Shown: positions 11,288-23,562 of the stretch, in pieces | How the letters are laid out: the number at the start of each line of letters is the position of its first letter | Numbering within the stretch: position 1 is the first letter of the stretch | Made by a program: the position numbers and the translations under genes | Notes under the pieces: generated by a model | Told to the model about the DNA's origin: nothing | What the model saw: the letters and a program-made list of their open reading frames with translations, nothing else | Databases searched by the model: none | NCBI GenBank assembly: GCA_963920575.1 | Contig: OY986968.1 | Span: 1,193,001 to 1,257,000, forward strand | Length of the DNA: 64,000 bases | Source of the DNA: Narthecium ossifragum | Lineage: Eukaryota > Streptophyta > Magnoliopsida > Dioscoreales > Nartheciaceae | Direction: 5' to 3'

Positions 11288-12104
11288 CATCAACTAAAAT
11301 GGCATGCACTTTCAAACATATTCCTTATATTTAAGAAATGAAATTAGGGAACAAGATAGAAAATTAATTTAAAGATAGGGATTCTGTCAGGTAATATTTT
11401 TTACTCATATTTTTTAAATTTATGAATAGAGAATGATACAAAGAATTTGTTAGGAATGCTCTAAGAACAAGATTCCCATCACTTACTTCAAAGAATCAAA
11501 CTAATTCCACTAAAACTCTTTGCTAAACTTGCATCTATCCACTGCGGCTCTATCTCACTATCACTACCCTAATAAGACAGGAACCATGAGTTATTGTTAG
11601 GATAACTCACAGACTTCTGAGTAATTATTACATCAGAGATGTTGGCAGCACTATCAGAAAAAAATCATCATTATCTCTACACACGCACATACGCCAATCC
11701 TTCTAAATTACTATTTATGACTATTTAGAGAGATTTAAGTCAAGATCCACAAAGTAGTTGAACCAAAAATCTGGATAACTCTGGATGACTGGATAACTCT
11801 GGATAACCGGTTCTATTTCAAAAATTTCTCAATACAAAACCCACAAAGTAGTTGAACCAAAATTTGGCTAAAGAATGTGGCAAGTGTCACAATGATGAGT
11901 TGCATGCCAACAAAGCAAACATGAGAGAAGGCCCCATCACACTCCACCTGCCAACTTGCATGCAATATATATATCAGCTATATATTGGTCTTTTTCCATT
12001 TAGTACGAGGATAAGAACAAACTTAAATTATAGCTGAGAGGGCCCTCCATATACCTACTCACTAAGTTTCACCCTGATTCCAAGAGCTAGCAAGAAAAGC
12101 TTCA
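11288..12104. other. Intergenic region and likely promoter of the next gene
   Basis: No separate gene seen. A short direct repeat (ctggataactctggat) lies near 11770-11805. TATA-rich sequence at about 11965-11990 is a plausible core promoter for the gene starting at 12105. Confidence 0.45.
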
Positions 12105-13253
12105 ATGGGTTCTCTAATGGCGGGATGGGCATCACCATACCAAGACCCCAAGTCTGGTATTCTCTCTTATCTCTTCTTCTTTTTATCCGGGAACAAGACA
12201 TCCCCTCTAGATGGAAACATTCTAGCTAAATATTATTGTTGCAGTTAACTACAAGAGGAACAAATCACTCACTAAAGGAGAGATTGATGCATACTGGAAA
12301 GCAAAGAATGAAGAGGAAGGGGGTCTGATTGAAACACCTGCTTCTTTGATTAAAAACAAGGTGATCTTCTTCTTTTTCCACTGTTCTTAGATTTCAGAAA
12401 ATTAGATGAGAGTTTAAACAACAAAGAATTATACTTGTGACAGGAGAACATAAGCAAAGAGTTTGAAGGAAGTATACATAGAGCAAACTCCCTGCCTTTG
12501 GTTGACACAAAGGAGAACAAACTGTACTTTGGTTCAAAATCATTTGCTGAGAAGAGAAAGGAGAGCTCACAGAACACTGTTTCTGAAGCAGATGCTGAGA
12601 AGTTTAACAAGAAGTCCTGCTGGTAAAGCTACCAACTTTTTTTCTGGAAAGACTAATGTTGTTCAATGATTGTTTTATCAATATAGAAGAGCACAGTAAC
12701 ATAAAGCTATTGCAAAGTTCATATTAGGAGTTTTTTTAAGTCAGAGTTCCTCTTCATTTCTTTCTGAAATGATTTTAAAGATGCCTTGGTTGAATTAATG
12801 CCGCTGTATATGGATCCTTCATATTCTTTGAGTATATTAGTTCCCTATATATGGTATAAATCTTCTTCATCAATGCTAAGAACCATGGATGGACCATCTC
12901 ATTAATATGAGTAGGTGAACAAGTTGCTAAGGACCACAAAAGAAAAAAAGTTGAAGATGTAGAGAAACGAGAACTCGCGTAATTGGTATGGAATTCGATG
13001 AACCAATCTGCATTCGGTGGCGTGATCTAATCTTCTTGCCTCCATGCTTTTCTGCAGGTGGACCAGGAGCAATTGGGCATTTCTGAATGAACCTCCTGTG
13101 ATAGCCGCCGAGGGTCCTTCTTATAAGTATGCATCACAAAACAAAGTTACAGATTTTGGCAGCTCAGAAGCATCAGACAACTCACAAACAAGCACAGAAG
13201 GCAGTTCAACTCCTGTGGGCATTAGCACCAGTATGACTACAACCAATACTTGA
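12105..13253 (+). CDS. Uncharacterised plant protein with WWTRSNWAFLNEPP motif
   Basis: Four exons: 12105-12156, 12245-12360, 12444-12622 and 13058-13253, total 543 nt, 180 residues. Every junction has GT and AG and the frame closes exactly. The N-terminus reads MGSLMAGWASPYQDPKSV, followed by a basic stretch (NYKRNKSLTKGEIDAYW) and a polar middle. A Trp-rich motif WWTRSNWAFLNEPP spans the last junction, and the tail is Ser/Thr-rich. I recall this N-terminal and WWTRSNWAFLNEPP pairing from conserved plant proteins without assigned function. There is no signal peptide or membrane segment. A shadow frame begins in intron 3 at 13044, but the acceptor ctgcag|GTGG gives the consistent frame. Its 3' end faces the adenylyltransferase gene, only 135 bases apart stop to stop. 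Confidence 0.9.
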
Positions 13254-13387
13254 AAGGTGAATGCATCTGTATAGTGTGAATACAACTGCATGGTTTTGTT
13301 GTGAGTGAGAAAATAACCAAAGTATACACATGTAATATGGCATGTGTTTGTTGCGCAACTTCCGAAGTTCTTGTATGTGGTCTTGTG

Positions 13388-15813
13388 TTATGTGAAACAG
13401 TTTAATAAATTGATATGCTGCTGTTTCTGCGCGTGCTGATTTTGTATGGCCTCAGCTTCAAATCTCCGCAATGTGGTGGAGCTTAACTTAATCCCTGTTG
13501 ATTCCTCTAGTAGGTTTACAACTTCAATCTGCATGTCATACATCAATGTAGGCAATTAGTTCTACTAGCAAATGGCTGAAGCTAATTGATAAAACCTAAG
13601 CTGCGCATAGAAAGGTGAGGACCTTCAATTGAGTCAAACCTCTCTCTGCTCTCTTCCTGTTGACAGACCTGCCACCAGGCAAAGTCTCCTCGCTGAACAC
13701 AAGCAGATCTATGTTACACATGGTTTTCCACAAGTATGCCCTAAAGAATAGGATTCTGAGGATAGGAAAATTAAGTCATTTCATCCAAATCTATATGACT
13801 GTTGAATTCAATTCCTTGGAAACATTTTACTAATAGAAACATTGCTCAGCCAGGTAGAGCACTGGAGGAGAAGCCTTTCATTGTTGAAAAATCAGAAAAT
13901 GCAGGAAACTGAATTGGCCCATGTCAATGGAAATGCATAATCCATCTTTTTCTTTTGAATATGAAACAGATGAGAGAGCTGCTCTCGCATTATTGGGTTT
14001 CTAGGATCCAAATTAAGGAGCAAATCAAGAGAAAGTGCAAGTGAAATTGATGTAATTCCTAGTCAGAAGGTATAATTCTGTGTGAACATTCTCTCAGGAA
14101 ATAAGAAGAAAAATATCATCAGAGTGGAGATTAAAAGAACCTGACGACAATTGCCTGTAGAGCTTTATCAACTATCGATGGACCGTACGGATCTGTGATT
14201 GGTACAACTTCCACTGTAAGCTGTGGTTTGATGGACTGAGAGCAATGGCAGCAAATTCTTAGAATTAACAGTTACAAGACATGCAAGGAACTTTCCAAAA
14301 ACATGCTATTGCACATAAAAACCAAAAGCTCTGTGATGTTATTACAGTTTTATATCCTCATTTGTGCTGAGATGAATTCTTAGGATTTCATCGTATTGCG
14401 AAATGCACTTAAGAAAGTAAGTAATAAATCCTCTGTAAAAAAGGCTTTGCTTGTGAATTGTGATAATTGAAGTTCTTTCAGCCATAACTTCAGCATGTTT
14501 AAGGGTTAACATCTACTTGCATGAAACCTTCTTTATCAAGTAAGAACCTATCTTATGACTCAGTTAACATGAAGCAATAGAACACTCTCTGTTTGCACTA
14601 TCAAGACATGTCAGATTAATCATCAGTAGTCTTTGTTAAGCAAAGCAGTCTGGAAACAGATTAAACCGACTTTAAGCAATACTGTTTGATAGATACACTT
14701 CCAAGTTTGTTGAGACAATACCTTGATGTAGTCTTTTACCCTTTGCATTCTCTTCTCAACAGGTTCTATCAGATAAGCATACTGCAATCAACAGGATAAT
14801 GAAAGATCTATTAGGCCTCATATCAGCAATGCTAAAGAAAATAGCTGTCAACAGCTACTTTCCTGTTCTTGCCATCAAATGCTAAAATCTAAGAAATAGT
14901 GCTCAAGAAATATCTAGTAACTTTCGTAACCTTCCCAGAAGAAAAAAAAATTAGACTTTTTCTGTGAAGGGAAGCATGTAGAATAAAAAAACTGCACTGA
15001 TAAGAAAGAAGCCATTAGGTGATGAAAGATCCAATTGTTGAAAACCTAATACGAAAATTCATCTGCTCTTTAAAGTCCTGTCAAAGCATCTAAAACCTGT
15101 TAGAAATAACTGCTATAATTCCTAATATCTCAGTCTAGAATTCTTTCTTTTAAAGAACCATCCAATAGAATATGATCTACATGTAAAATGGGATAATAAA
15201 AAGCAATTAAGATATATTCATTCCCAAAGAGAAACAGAAAGACAATATTAAACTCCAAATTAGCAAAGAACTGGATTTTGCAATGCCAGAATATGGCCTT
15301 TTGCTCTGCCTCTTTCCTTCTTTCGTTAGAATTCTCTCCTGTATCAACTGACTTAAATATATAAACTTTTGCATACATTCTTCGGATCAACAACAACTAG
15401 CTAACACCAATATGAGAATTAAAACTACCTATATTTGATAGGAGAAGCAAACCATAACAAGGGTGAAGATGATGATAACACAGAAGTCAGCAGCAACCAT
15501 AACAAAGAGATTTGGAGAAGAGAAGACCTCACCTGTTTCTTGCTTAACATGGGTCCATCGCAAACCCCGACCACGACGCGATCTCTCGCTAGTTCTGCAG
15601 AAGCCTGTCCATGGATCACAAGGAAGACATCAACAGCCAAAGAAAGTATCTGAAAACAAGCCATGCAAACAGAGAGATAGAGAGAGAGACCTTGAGGAAC
15701 AAATGGTGGCCAGGATGCAGCCTGTCAAAGGTCCCTCCAATGACTAGGGATGCATAAGAGTTCTCTGATGAGGGATCCAGGCTTTCCACCTTCTCTTCAT
15801 GCGATTTCTCCAT
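13388..15813 (-). CDS. COAD: Phosphopantetheine adenylyltransferase
   Basis: Six exons on the minus strand: 15691-15813, 15533-15604, 14722-14781, 14141-14220, 13623-13692 and 13388-13528, total 546 nt, 181 residues, close to the ~180 usual for the plant enzyme. It catalyses the fourth step of coenzyme A synthesis, transferring AMP from ATP to 4'-phosphopantetheine. The nucleotidyltransferase signature is clear: [18 protein letters not shown] carries the HxGH ATP-binding motif in exon 1. Further conserved parts are [73 protein letters not shown] and KLSSTTLRR near the C-terminus. No targeting peptide is seen, so a cytosolic enzyme is expected. A GA repeat lies just upstream of the ATG. The last exon ends 135 bases from the stop of the convergent gene at 13253. 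Confidence 0.95.
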
Positions 15814-15825
15814 TGATACCTAACC

Positions 15826-15865
<40 letters not shown>
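15826..15865. repeat. GA microsatellite in the adenylyltransferase leader
   Basis: About 19 GA units directly upstream of the minus-strand ATG at 15813; on the coding strand it is a CT tract. CT tracts are common in plant 5' untranslated regions. Confidence 0.85.
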
Positions 15866-15867
<2 letters not shown>

Positions 15868-16656
15868 TCGGCTTTTAGTTGGAAACTATCTTCCGATCAT
15901 ACCTATCTATCTATGTACCTACTTCTCTTCTTAGATAAAATTAAGAAGATTGAATCTGGACGTGACATCTGACCACATTCTTCCTAATTATCATAACCAC
16001 AAGGCATATATGTCCACGTTCTCAAGTACATCTTTTTAATACACGCCATAGCTTTGGGTCAAGTTAGCACCCAAAGCCGACCATCATCCTTATAGATGCC
16101 AAGTAAATGATACGTGGTGCTACAAATTAAGAGTTCATAACCAGGTTATCAACGTGCCAATCTCTCTCCTTTCATATGTTCAAGCTGTCTGACAAAATGC
16201 TTGCTCGTAATTGAGATCTTAGAACTTGATTGGCCAATTAGTTATAAAGATATTACGACAGGACGTATTCAGGCAGATATCTCAGAAACAGAGAATTCAG
16301 ATGAACAAGATTTAAGTGCTCCTCCATTATTTACATGGCTTAATTTAGACTTTCTCGTAGAACTGATCATTGTCATCCTAGAATCATACATTTGCACATG
16401 CCATTCATATGATAGAGCTGGGAACGAAGAACCAAAATGGTGACCAATGAACATCATTACTTTGAAATTAAGATCAAGAACGAAGAACCTTTCGGTAACA
16501 TATCATCAAAAGTTCTTCTGTTGTACAATGAGTTAACTCGACTTGGAATTCAATTTGAAGGAAGGACCACCAAGAGCACCAACACCACAACTGAACGGGA
16601 AGGGATCCAAGAATAAATCAAAAACAAAGTCATATCTGGGAATTCGTTGTGGAGCA
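15866..16656. other. Spacer between two minus-strand genes
   Basis: This roughly 790-base AT-rich spacer should contain the adenylyltransferase promoter and the 3' untranslated region of the DUF829-like gene. I see no additional gene. The frame at 16201-16443 has no recognisable domain. Confidence 0.55.
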
Positions 16657-18843
16657 TCACTCTTCCAAAAATTCGTTAATTTTTGAAGAATATATACTGG
16701 GAAAGCTCCTTAAATGGTCAACATGCGGCGATGAACCGAAATCATAGGAATGAACAGTCTTTCCAAGTGCCTTCTGCTCCAGAATGAAAGCTTCTATCAC
16801 GTGAGCTGGGATTACCCTATCTGCTGTGCTGTAAAGATAGAGCTGAGGACAAGGCGGCTGATTCTTCGACAAAATGGAGATAATCTTTCTCAGCCTCCTG
16901 TCATGCAGAATCCCAAATATTAGTGAAATAAAGACTTTACGCAAGAGGAGTTCATTTTCTTGTCAGGTGCAAATGAACCTATGATTTCAACAGACTACTT
17001 GCAAGGCAAGGAATTTAATTTCTTTCTTGAGGAGAATTTGGGTGATCAGATTTAGCTCATGCTATATTTTGTGCTTCTGAATTGCAATTAAAGCATGAGT
17101 TCTAGATCTGATGAGCTAAACAAGATTAATAAAAAAACTACTACGAAAATTAAGCACAGGAAAACCAATCTTAAATGAGAGATTCCTTGACGAAAGAATA
17201 TTGACTTACTGATTTACATCTGGCAACCTCAAAACTATGCTGAAGAAATTTTCTAGAATGGACAAAATAATCAGCACACTCCACGGGGTTTTATCTTGCT
17301 TGTTAATTTTATCAATCTTTCCATCCATTCTTCCTCCCTCAATAGCTTCAGCTGACGTGTCTGTTAACGAACTGGGCATCCTCAGCAAGGCAGCACAAAA
17401 ACCAGCAGCCCAGATCTGCAATGGCACTAAAAGATTGAAACACAAGTTCACAACAAGTAATCCAAAGTTCTTGGTAACTCCAGAGAGGATGAGTAAAGAA
17501 ATTTGATTAACAGCCTGCAGGCATGATCAAAAGTTGCAAATTTTTATTCTCTATTCCTTTCAAGTTCAACTGATTATGAATGTCTTAACTAAGTCAATGA
17601 TACTCAAAATACATAGCGTCGGATCATTTAGATATCTCAAGAAACACCAGTCATCGTAATTACTTTTCTTCGCATAATTTCACCGAGTTTTTTATTTCAT
17701 AACTTCAGATGAGGTTACCAAAGTCAGCTACTTTCCAAATTAAACCAATCCAGTCACTAAAATATATTCAATAGGAGTTGATCCTTTCCTTTCACTAGCG
17801 CAAGCATTCGGACAGCATCATAAAATGTAACAATTTAGGGTACTGACAGCATCACAAAGTGTAGGTACTGAGGGTTAATTTGCCATACTAACGCCCAAAC
17901 CATTGAATAAATACAATTAATTAAGCAGTACATTGTTGTCCAACATGCAAACAAATTTTGCAAACTTCTTGGACAAATCATAACATTAGATTCAGACCTG
18001 AGGGCTTAACTCAGGGGCTGGTCCAGAGTCAACTACACACCCTTTTATCTTGTCAATAATGTCTCTCCTCGATTGCAAGTTGTCAAGTATTTCGCCATAA
18101 CTGCATATCAAGAAAGAGTAGTTTTTTAGATTACAAAATCCACCAAATGTCTTGCCAAAAATCAATTCTTCTCAGGAAACCAATCAACGAAAACTTTTGG
18201 GAATTATCTCCACTATCAATTGGATTCTATTATGAAGATACTGAAAAAGAAGACTAGAAGAATGCAAACAGTAAAGATCAAAGAAGAGCACGTACGTGAG
18301 CCACCCAGTGTTGCTGAAGGTGTGGAATAGGAGCCTCCGCTCCCTCCCATCCTCCTCTCTGTAAGAGCACCAATCCGCGACCTCGCTCGCCAACCCCGCT
18401 ATCCGCTCCTGCACCCTCCGCCCAAGATCAAGCCGCAAGAGATCCCGGACGGGCACCACGAACAGCACCGTGCGCATGCCCTTGGACTCGTAGATGTCGG
18501 CGTACCTTTTGAGGTGTTTGATCTCCGCCCCCAGCCACCCCAACAGCACCACTGTCCACGTCGGCCCCCGCCGGAACCCTAGATCCCCCTCTCCACCGCC
18601 GCCTCCGCCTCCGCCGCCGCTTTCATAGGTGTTCGCAGAGGCCGCGAATGAGAGGCGGGGGATCAGGGACTGGGCGGCGGTGAGGGAGAGGGAGAGGAGG
18701 GGGAGAGATCGGCGAACATTGAAGGGGAGTGAGGAGTGGAGGCGTGGGATACTAGGGTTAGGATTGAACTTAGAATTAAGGGTTGGTGGCCGGGAGTGGA
18801 GGCGGAGGAATCGCCGATGGAGGAGACGAGCTGAGGTCTCCAT
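16657..18843 (-). CDS. TMEM53/DUF829-like alpha/beta-hydrolase-fold protein
   Basis: Four exons on the minus strand: 18296-18843, 17998-18100, 17210-17415 and 16657-16897, total 1098 nt, 365 residues. The first ~75 residues are Arg/Ser/Leu-rich, without acids until the glycine run, and look like an organelle transit peptide. The DUF829 domain follows: WTVVLLGWLGAEIKHLKRYA, FVVPVRDLLRLDLGRR, FHTFSNTGWLTYGEIL, CVVDSGPAPEL, IWAAGFCAALL, PPCPQLYLYSTADRVIP and SSPHVDHLRSFPSIY. In this family the Ser in HTFSNTG, the Asp in STAD and the His in VDH occupy hydrolase-triad positions, but no substrate is established. The junction into exon 2 (CTCAC|GTACGT to gcag|TTATGG) restores TYGEIL. Glycine codons near residue 80 form a GGN tract and may vary in length. 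Confidence 0.92.
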
Positions 18844-18899
18844 CGGTTCCGACCGGAGAGAGAACTTATCCTACTAATAAAACATAATTCATTAGATTT

Positions 18900-19730
18900 A
18901 ACTCTTTTAACACCGTCTTAAAGTTAAAAGATTCTTATACTCATCTTTCTATTATTATCACCGTATCCTTTAAAACACCTCCCCTCCATATCCAGATGGC
19001 TCCCACCTTCAAATTCGCCGCCGCTCTCACCCCCAGATCCGTCACTGGCCACTCCCAAATCCCGATCCGCCGCCACCCCCCACCCCCAGATCCGTAGCCG
19101 ATCGCCGCCGCTCCAGATCGCCGCCGCTCCAAATCCCGATCCGTCACTAGTGGCTCCCAAATCCAAATCCACCGGCGCCCCCACCCCTAGATCCATCGCC
19201 GACGCTCCCATCTCCAGATCCGATCGCTCGCTACCACCTCCAGATCCGTCGTCGGCCCCCACCTCCAGATCCGTCGTCGGCCGTTCCCATATCAAGATCC
19301 GCCACCTCCAGATTCGTCGTCGGCCTCTCCTAGATCCAGATCCGCCATCACCCCCCACCCCCATATCTGTCACCGGCCGCTCCAGATCCAGATCCACCGC
19401 CCCCCCCATCCCAAGAACCGTCAGCGGTTGCTCATAGATCCACATCCGCTGCCTCCCCCAACCCCATATCTGACGCCGGCCAGTCCCATATCCATATCCA
19501 CCGCCGCCCCCCATCTCAAGAAACATCGCCGGCCACTCCCAGATCCAGAACTGCTGCCACCCCCACCCCATTTTCGTCGCCGCCCTCTCCCAAATCCATA
19601 TCCAGATCCGCCGCCGCTCCCACATCCGGATCCGTCGTCGGCCGCTCCCACATCCAGATCCGTCGTCGGCCGCTCCCACATCCAGATCCAGCCGCCTCCC
19701 ACCTCCAGAGCCGACACAATGAAGCGTCAT
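18900..19730. repeat. GC-rich degenerate minisatellite, 28-bp core unit
   Basis: Repeated text of the type gatccgtcgtcggccgctcc-cacatcca. Units starting at 19629, 19657 and 19685 give an exact 28-bp period; the rest of the block is degenerate. Long open frames on both strands, including a 301-codon minus frame full of Gly/Trp/Asp repeats, are consequences of the repeat and not genes. Confidence 0.85.
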
Positions 19731-20270
19731 GTTGAGGGAGACGTGGACGAGGTCGCGCTGCGGGAACCGGATCATCTGGCATGCTCGGGCGATGGCTAGG
19801 GTCGGCACGCGCGTGGTCCTGTCGGGCACGGATCAGGGTAGCCACGGACACGGGGAAGACGACCAGGAGGAGAGGAGAAGAGGTGGGGGCGCGACTTGGG
19901 TCAAACGAGGTCAGGGTCGCCCTAGAGTTGAGGTCGGCGTCGGGCATAGTGGGCGGCGAGGTGGACGGCGGAGCTGGTCGGGAGCGGCAACAAGGATCGG
20001 CGTGGACTGGCTCCATTGCCTCTCTTCTTGGCTAGAGAGTGGTAGGACATGGCAGTGGTTTATAAGTGAGTGGGGTGAGTTGATGGCTGAGTGACTTTGG
20101 TGAGAGGTCTGTGTCTTATTTCCCGGTTTATCCGGCACTAGATCCGACGTTCATCCGACCCTAGATCCGACTACGTCGTCGATGGGCGACCCTTTCCGAT
20201 CGTTCTTCGGCGAGATCCGCCGGGCACCACCCTCCCCTGCACAGCCGTCATCAACCTTGACAAGCAACAA
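19731..20270. other. GC-rich non-coding block
   Basis: High-GC sequence between the minisatellite and the AT-rich repeats. Overlapping frames in several registers have low-complexity composition and no domain. It may be part of a larger inserted element that includes the neighbouring repeats. Confidence 0.4.
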
Positions 20271-20840
20271 TATTCTCTTTACATATTTCCCTTTTTTCTT
20301 CTTGATTAATATACATGAATAGATTTCAGTTACAAAGAGGAATACCCATCAAGAGAATTTTGAGCTCATGTATGGTTTGGATTGAACTCTTTTCTCTTTG
20401 CAGTATTCTTTTTGTAACATTCTCTTTTCTCTTTTTCATTAATATACATGAATGGCATGAATCATCCCTTTAATTTTTTTGATTAATATAAATGAATGCA
20501 TTACAATATTCTCTTTATAAAAAAAAATTTATAAAGAGAATACCTATCAAAGAGTATTATATGCTCATACAATGATTGCATATTTCCATGTTCTTTTCTT
20601 GATTAATATACATGAATGGATTTCAGTATTCATCATATAAAAAGAGAATACCTATAAAAAAGGATTATTTGCTCATACAATATTTGCAGATTTCCCTCTT
20701 CTCTTCTTGATTCATATATATGAATATATTTCAGTATTCTCTTTGTAAAAAGAGAATACCTATCAAAGAGGATTTAGAGCTAATGTATGATTTGGTTTGG
20801 TTTATGCTCTTTTCTCTTCGCAGTATTAGAGCTAATGGAT
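20270..20840. repeat. AT-rich repeat, about 110-bp unit
   Basis: The phrase gattaatatacatgaatg or a close variant recurs near 20302, 20440, 20480, 20602 and 20709. It is usually followed by cagtattctctttgtaaaaa and agagaatacctatcaaagag, which form an imperfect inverted repeat within each unit. Spacing is irregular. Confidence 0.75.
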
Positions 20841-20869
20841 TTCAATATTCTCTTTCCACTTTTCTCTTT

Positions 20870-21080
20870 TTCATTTTTCCATTTTTCCATTTTTCTCTTT
20901 TTCATTTTTCACTTTTCTTTTTTTCATTTTTCATTTTTCATTTTTCATTTTTCATTTTTCATTTTTCATTTTTCATTTTTCATTTTTCATTTTTCATTTT
21001 TCATTTTTCATTTTTCATTTTTCATTTTTCATTTTTCATTTTTCATTTTTCATTTTTCATTTTTCATTTTTTCATTTTTT
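20870..21080. repeat. 7-bp tandem repeat (CATTTTT)n
   Basis: A run of catttttcattttt units, perfect for most of 20930-21065 with degenerate edges. The 7-bp length is that of plant telomeric DNA, but the sequence differs. The frames rich in Phe, His and Ser are translations of the repeat. Confidence 0.95.
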
Positions 21081-21299
21081 CATTTTTCACTTTTTTTTTA
21101 ATTTTTCTCTTTTTAATTTGTAATTTTTTACTTTTTCATTTTTCTCTCTATTTTTTCTCCACTGCGGTGATGACTGTTAAGAGTTGGTGGCTGCAAGGAT
21201 TAGGGGGGGATAGAGAGAGAGGGGTATGAATCAATCAATCTGATTGGTCAATCGGATCTGGATCCAATCAGATGCAATGAGGTCTGGATCAACCTAGCT

Positions 21300-22200
21300 G
21301 GATCAGGTTAGATCTGGTCGAGCCAGACAGCTGGATCTACCTGAACCAGCTAAGGCTGGGAGGGCTCGTCGATGATGGTGACCGTAGGAGAAAACGACGA
21401 CGACGACTGCCGGATCTCGCCGGTAGGGAGACGTGGAAGGACCGGCGGGGTCTTGGGTACTCGGATCCGAGGTCAGAAGGGACCCGGAAGGACGGAGAAG
21501 CGGATTTGAGAGGGGCGGTGCTGTACTCGTGGAGACGACGAGCCGTGAGCAGGAGGACGGCGGAGAAGAGGATCCGGGCGGACGCGGCGGAGAAGAATGG
21601 TGGCGGAATCGGTGGAGAAGAGGATCCGACGCGACAGTGGCGGACATCGAAGAAGATCCGGGCGACGGAGAGCCGCGGTAGTGCTGGCTTGTGCGCGTCT
21701 GGCTAGGGCGGTGCGCTCTGGCAAAGCTTGGCGAAGAGGCTGATGGAGGTCGGCGGCGTCCATGGCCGGTGGGGTTGGCAACCAATAGTGAAGGAGAGGA
21801 GGAAGGTGGTGATGGCGACGGAGGATCTTGGCGATGCTGGCGTTGTTGCCGGAGGCCAGGCTGCCACGAGTCGACGGACAGCGAGGGAAAGAGCTAGGAT
21901 GGGTTCGACGAGACGCGGGGTGGAGAGGAGAGGCGGGGGTAGCTTCCGCAGCGGAGGGACGACGGATCTCGGCGATGAGTTAGGAAGGCTAGGATGGCAG
22001 GGGAAGAAGAGGGGGAGGGGAGGGAGAAAGGACCTCGGCCGGGAGGGGGAGAGGGAGAGGGAGGGGACGGGGACGTGAGAAGGGGGAGAGTGACAGGGAG
22101 AGGATGGAGGGGGTGAGAAGGGGGAGAGTGATAGGGAGAGGAAGGGGGGGAGGGAGGGAGTGGGGCGATGAAGTTGTTACGAAACAGAGACACATTTCTT
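21300..22200. other. GC-rich low-complexity block
   Basis: Purine-rich GC-rich DNA with overlapping frames on both strands. The 160-codon minus frame (21303-21785) is Ser/Pro/Arg/His low-complexity with no domain. GGGAGAG-type repeats at 22040-22160 resemble a degenerate minisatellite. No gene is supported. Confidence 0.5.
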
Positions 22201-22808
22201 GATTACGATGACAGATTTACAAGGGAAGAGAACCTCCGGTGAGATGGACGGGGTTTGACTATGAAATTAGAGTTGGAATTAGCGTTTGAGTCTTTGAGTT
22301 ATCGTAAAATAACGGAGTTGATATGAAACGGAGACCTCCGGTGAGATGGACGGGGTGAGATGATAAAATTATAGTTAGCATTAGAGTCTGAGTCTTTGAG
22401 TCATGAGGTAAAAAAGTCATAAAATAATTGGATAATTGGTGTTTACATCAATTTTGTATAACTTGTTGATGGGTACACTCATGTCATTAGATTTAAGGGT
22501 TAAGCACCAATTTACATCAGTTATGGTTGTTATGGGCGGTTATATATAACTTTATGACCTTTCTAACCCTTGCTATTAATGTGGTCATGAGTTCAGTCAA
22601 GTTTTAATGCATATGTAGGGTGAAATGTGATAGTTCCAATACTTTTAATTAATATTTCCTTTGAATATGTGCCAAGTTTTAATGCATTTGTAGGGTGAAA
22701 TGTGATAGTTCCAATACTTTTTAAAACATTTGATGAAGTGGATGTTGACTTTATGACCTACGCCTCTCTTCTCTCACACATGTACGTACACGGCAACATT
22801 TCTCTTTT
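22201..22808. other. Intergenic DNA with internal duplications
   Basis: The phrase cctccggtgagatggacggg occurs near 22232 and 22328, and tttgaatgcat-type text with gtagggtgaaatgtgatagttccaatactttt occurs near 22612 and 22690. These are two short duplicated segments of repeat character. No gene seen. Confidence 0.5.
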
Positions 22809-23008
22809 NNNNNNNNNNNNNNNNNNNNNNNNNNNNNNNNNNNNNNNNNNNNNNNNNNNNNNNNNNNNNNNNNNNNNNNNNNNNNNNNNNNNNNNNNNNN
22901 NNNNNNNNNNNNNNNNNNNNNNNNNNNNNNNNNNNNNNNNNNNNNNNNNNNNNNNNNNNNNNNNNNNNNNNNNNNNNNNNNNNNNNNNNNNNNNNNNNNN
23001 NNNNNNNN
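22809..23008. other. Assembly gap, 200 N
   Basis: Exactly 200 unknown bases. The round number suggests a placeholder, so the true distance and content are unknown. Confidence 0.98.
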
Positions 23009-23154
23009 TAGGGGCTTTTTGCAAAGAAACCAAAAACAAAAAGGAGAAAAATGCAAATATATATGCGTTACATGAGGATTTTTACAGGTAACTCAAGACT
23101 CAAGAGGGTAATGAAGTGATAATACAGTGTCACTTATCCTACTATATTGAGGTT

Positions 23155-23562
23155 TCGTTTGGGCGTGCGTTCATGCTGTCCAAATGCACTTTTTTTTGAA
23201 CCGAATGCAGCCGCATTCACAAAAATCTCGTTTGAAAATAATAGCAGACTGGTGGGGACCACGTCAAAACTGCGTCAGAGACGAAGCAGTGATATAGGTG
23301 CTTCCATTTGACCACACATTGGCTGCGGCGTAACAAACACAGAAACAAAATAACAAACTAATATTTTACACTGTACATTTGAAAATAAACGGACACCCAA
23401 ATAACAAATTACATGAACACACTTTTCTACCACAGTTATTAACTTGTCATACTCATACCAAACAGTTTTGGGGCCATTACTGCACCGCATCTCATCACAG
23501 TTTACAAACACATCACACCTCACCACAGTCATAAAAAATACAACGCACGGTCAAACGGAGTC
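23155..23562. mobile_element. MITE-like element with CGTTTG termini
   Basis: Left end cgtttgggcgtgcgtt and right end aacgcacggtcaaacg are inverted repeats differing at 2 of 16 positions, about 400 bases apart. The interior has no coding capacity. I could not identify a clear target duplication, so the superfamily is open. Confidence 0.5.

Noticed and set aside
18924..19829. 301-codon minus-strand frame and overlapping 166- and 123-codon frames
   Set aside because: They are translations of the GC-rich 28-bp minisatellite in several registers; composition is repetitive Gly/Trp/Asp or Ser/Pro/Arg and no domain is present.
20870..21080. Interstitial telomere repeat
   Set aside because: The unit is CATTTTT, not TTTAGGG, despite the same length.
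20720..21229. 169-codon frame rich in Phe, His and Ser
   Set aside because: It is the translation of the CATTTTT array.
21303..21785. 160-codon minus frame rich in Ser, Pro and Arg
   Set aside because: Low-complexity sequence in a GC-rich block with equal-quality frames on the other strand; no start context, domain or intron structure.
22751..23056. Frames spanning the N block
   Set aside because: They consist mostly of unknown residues and reflect the gap only.
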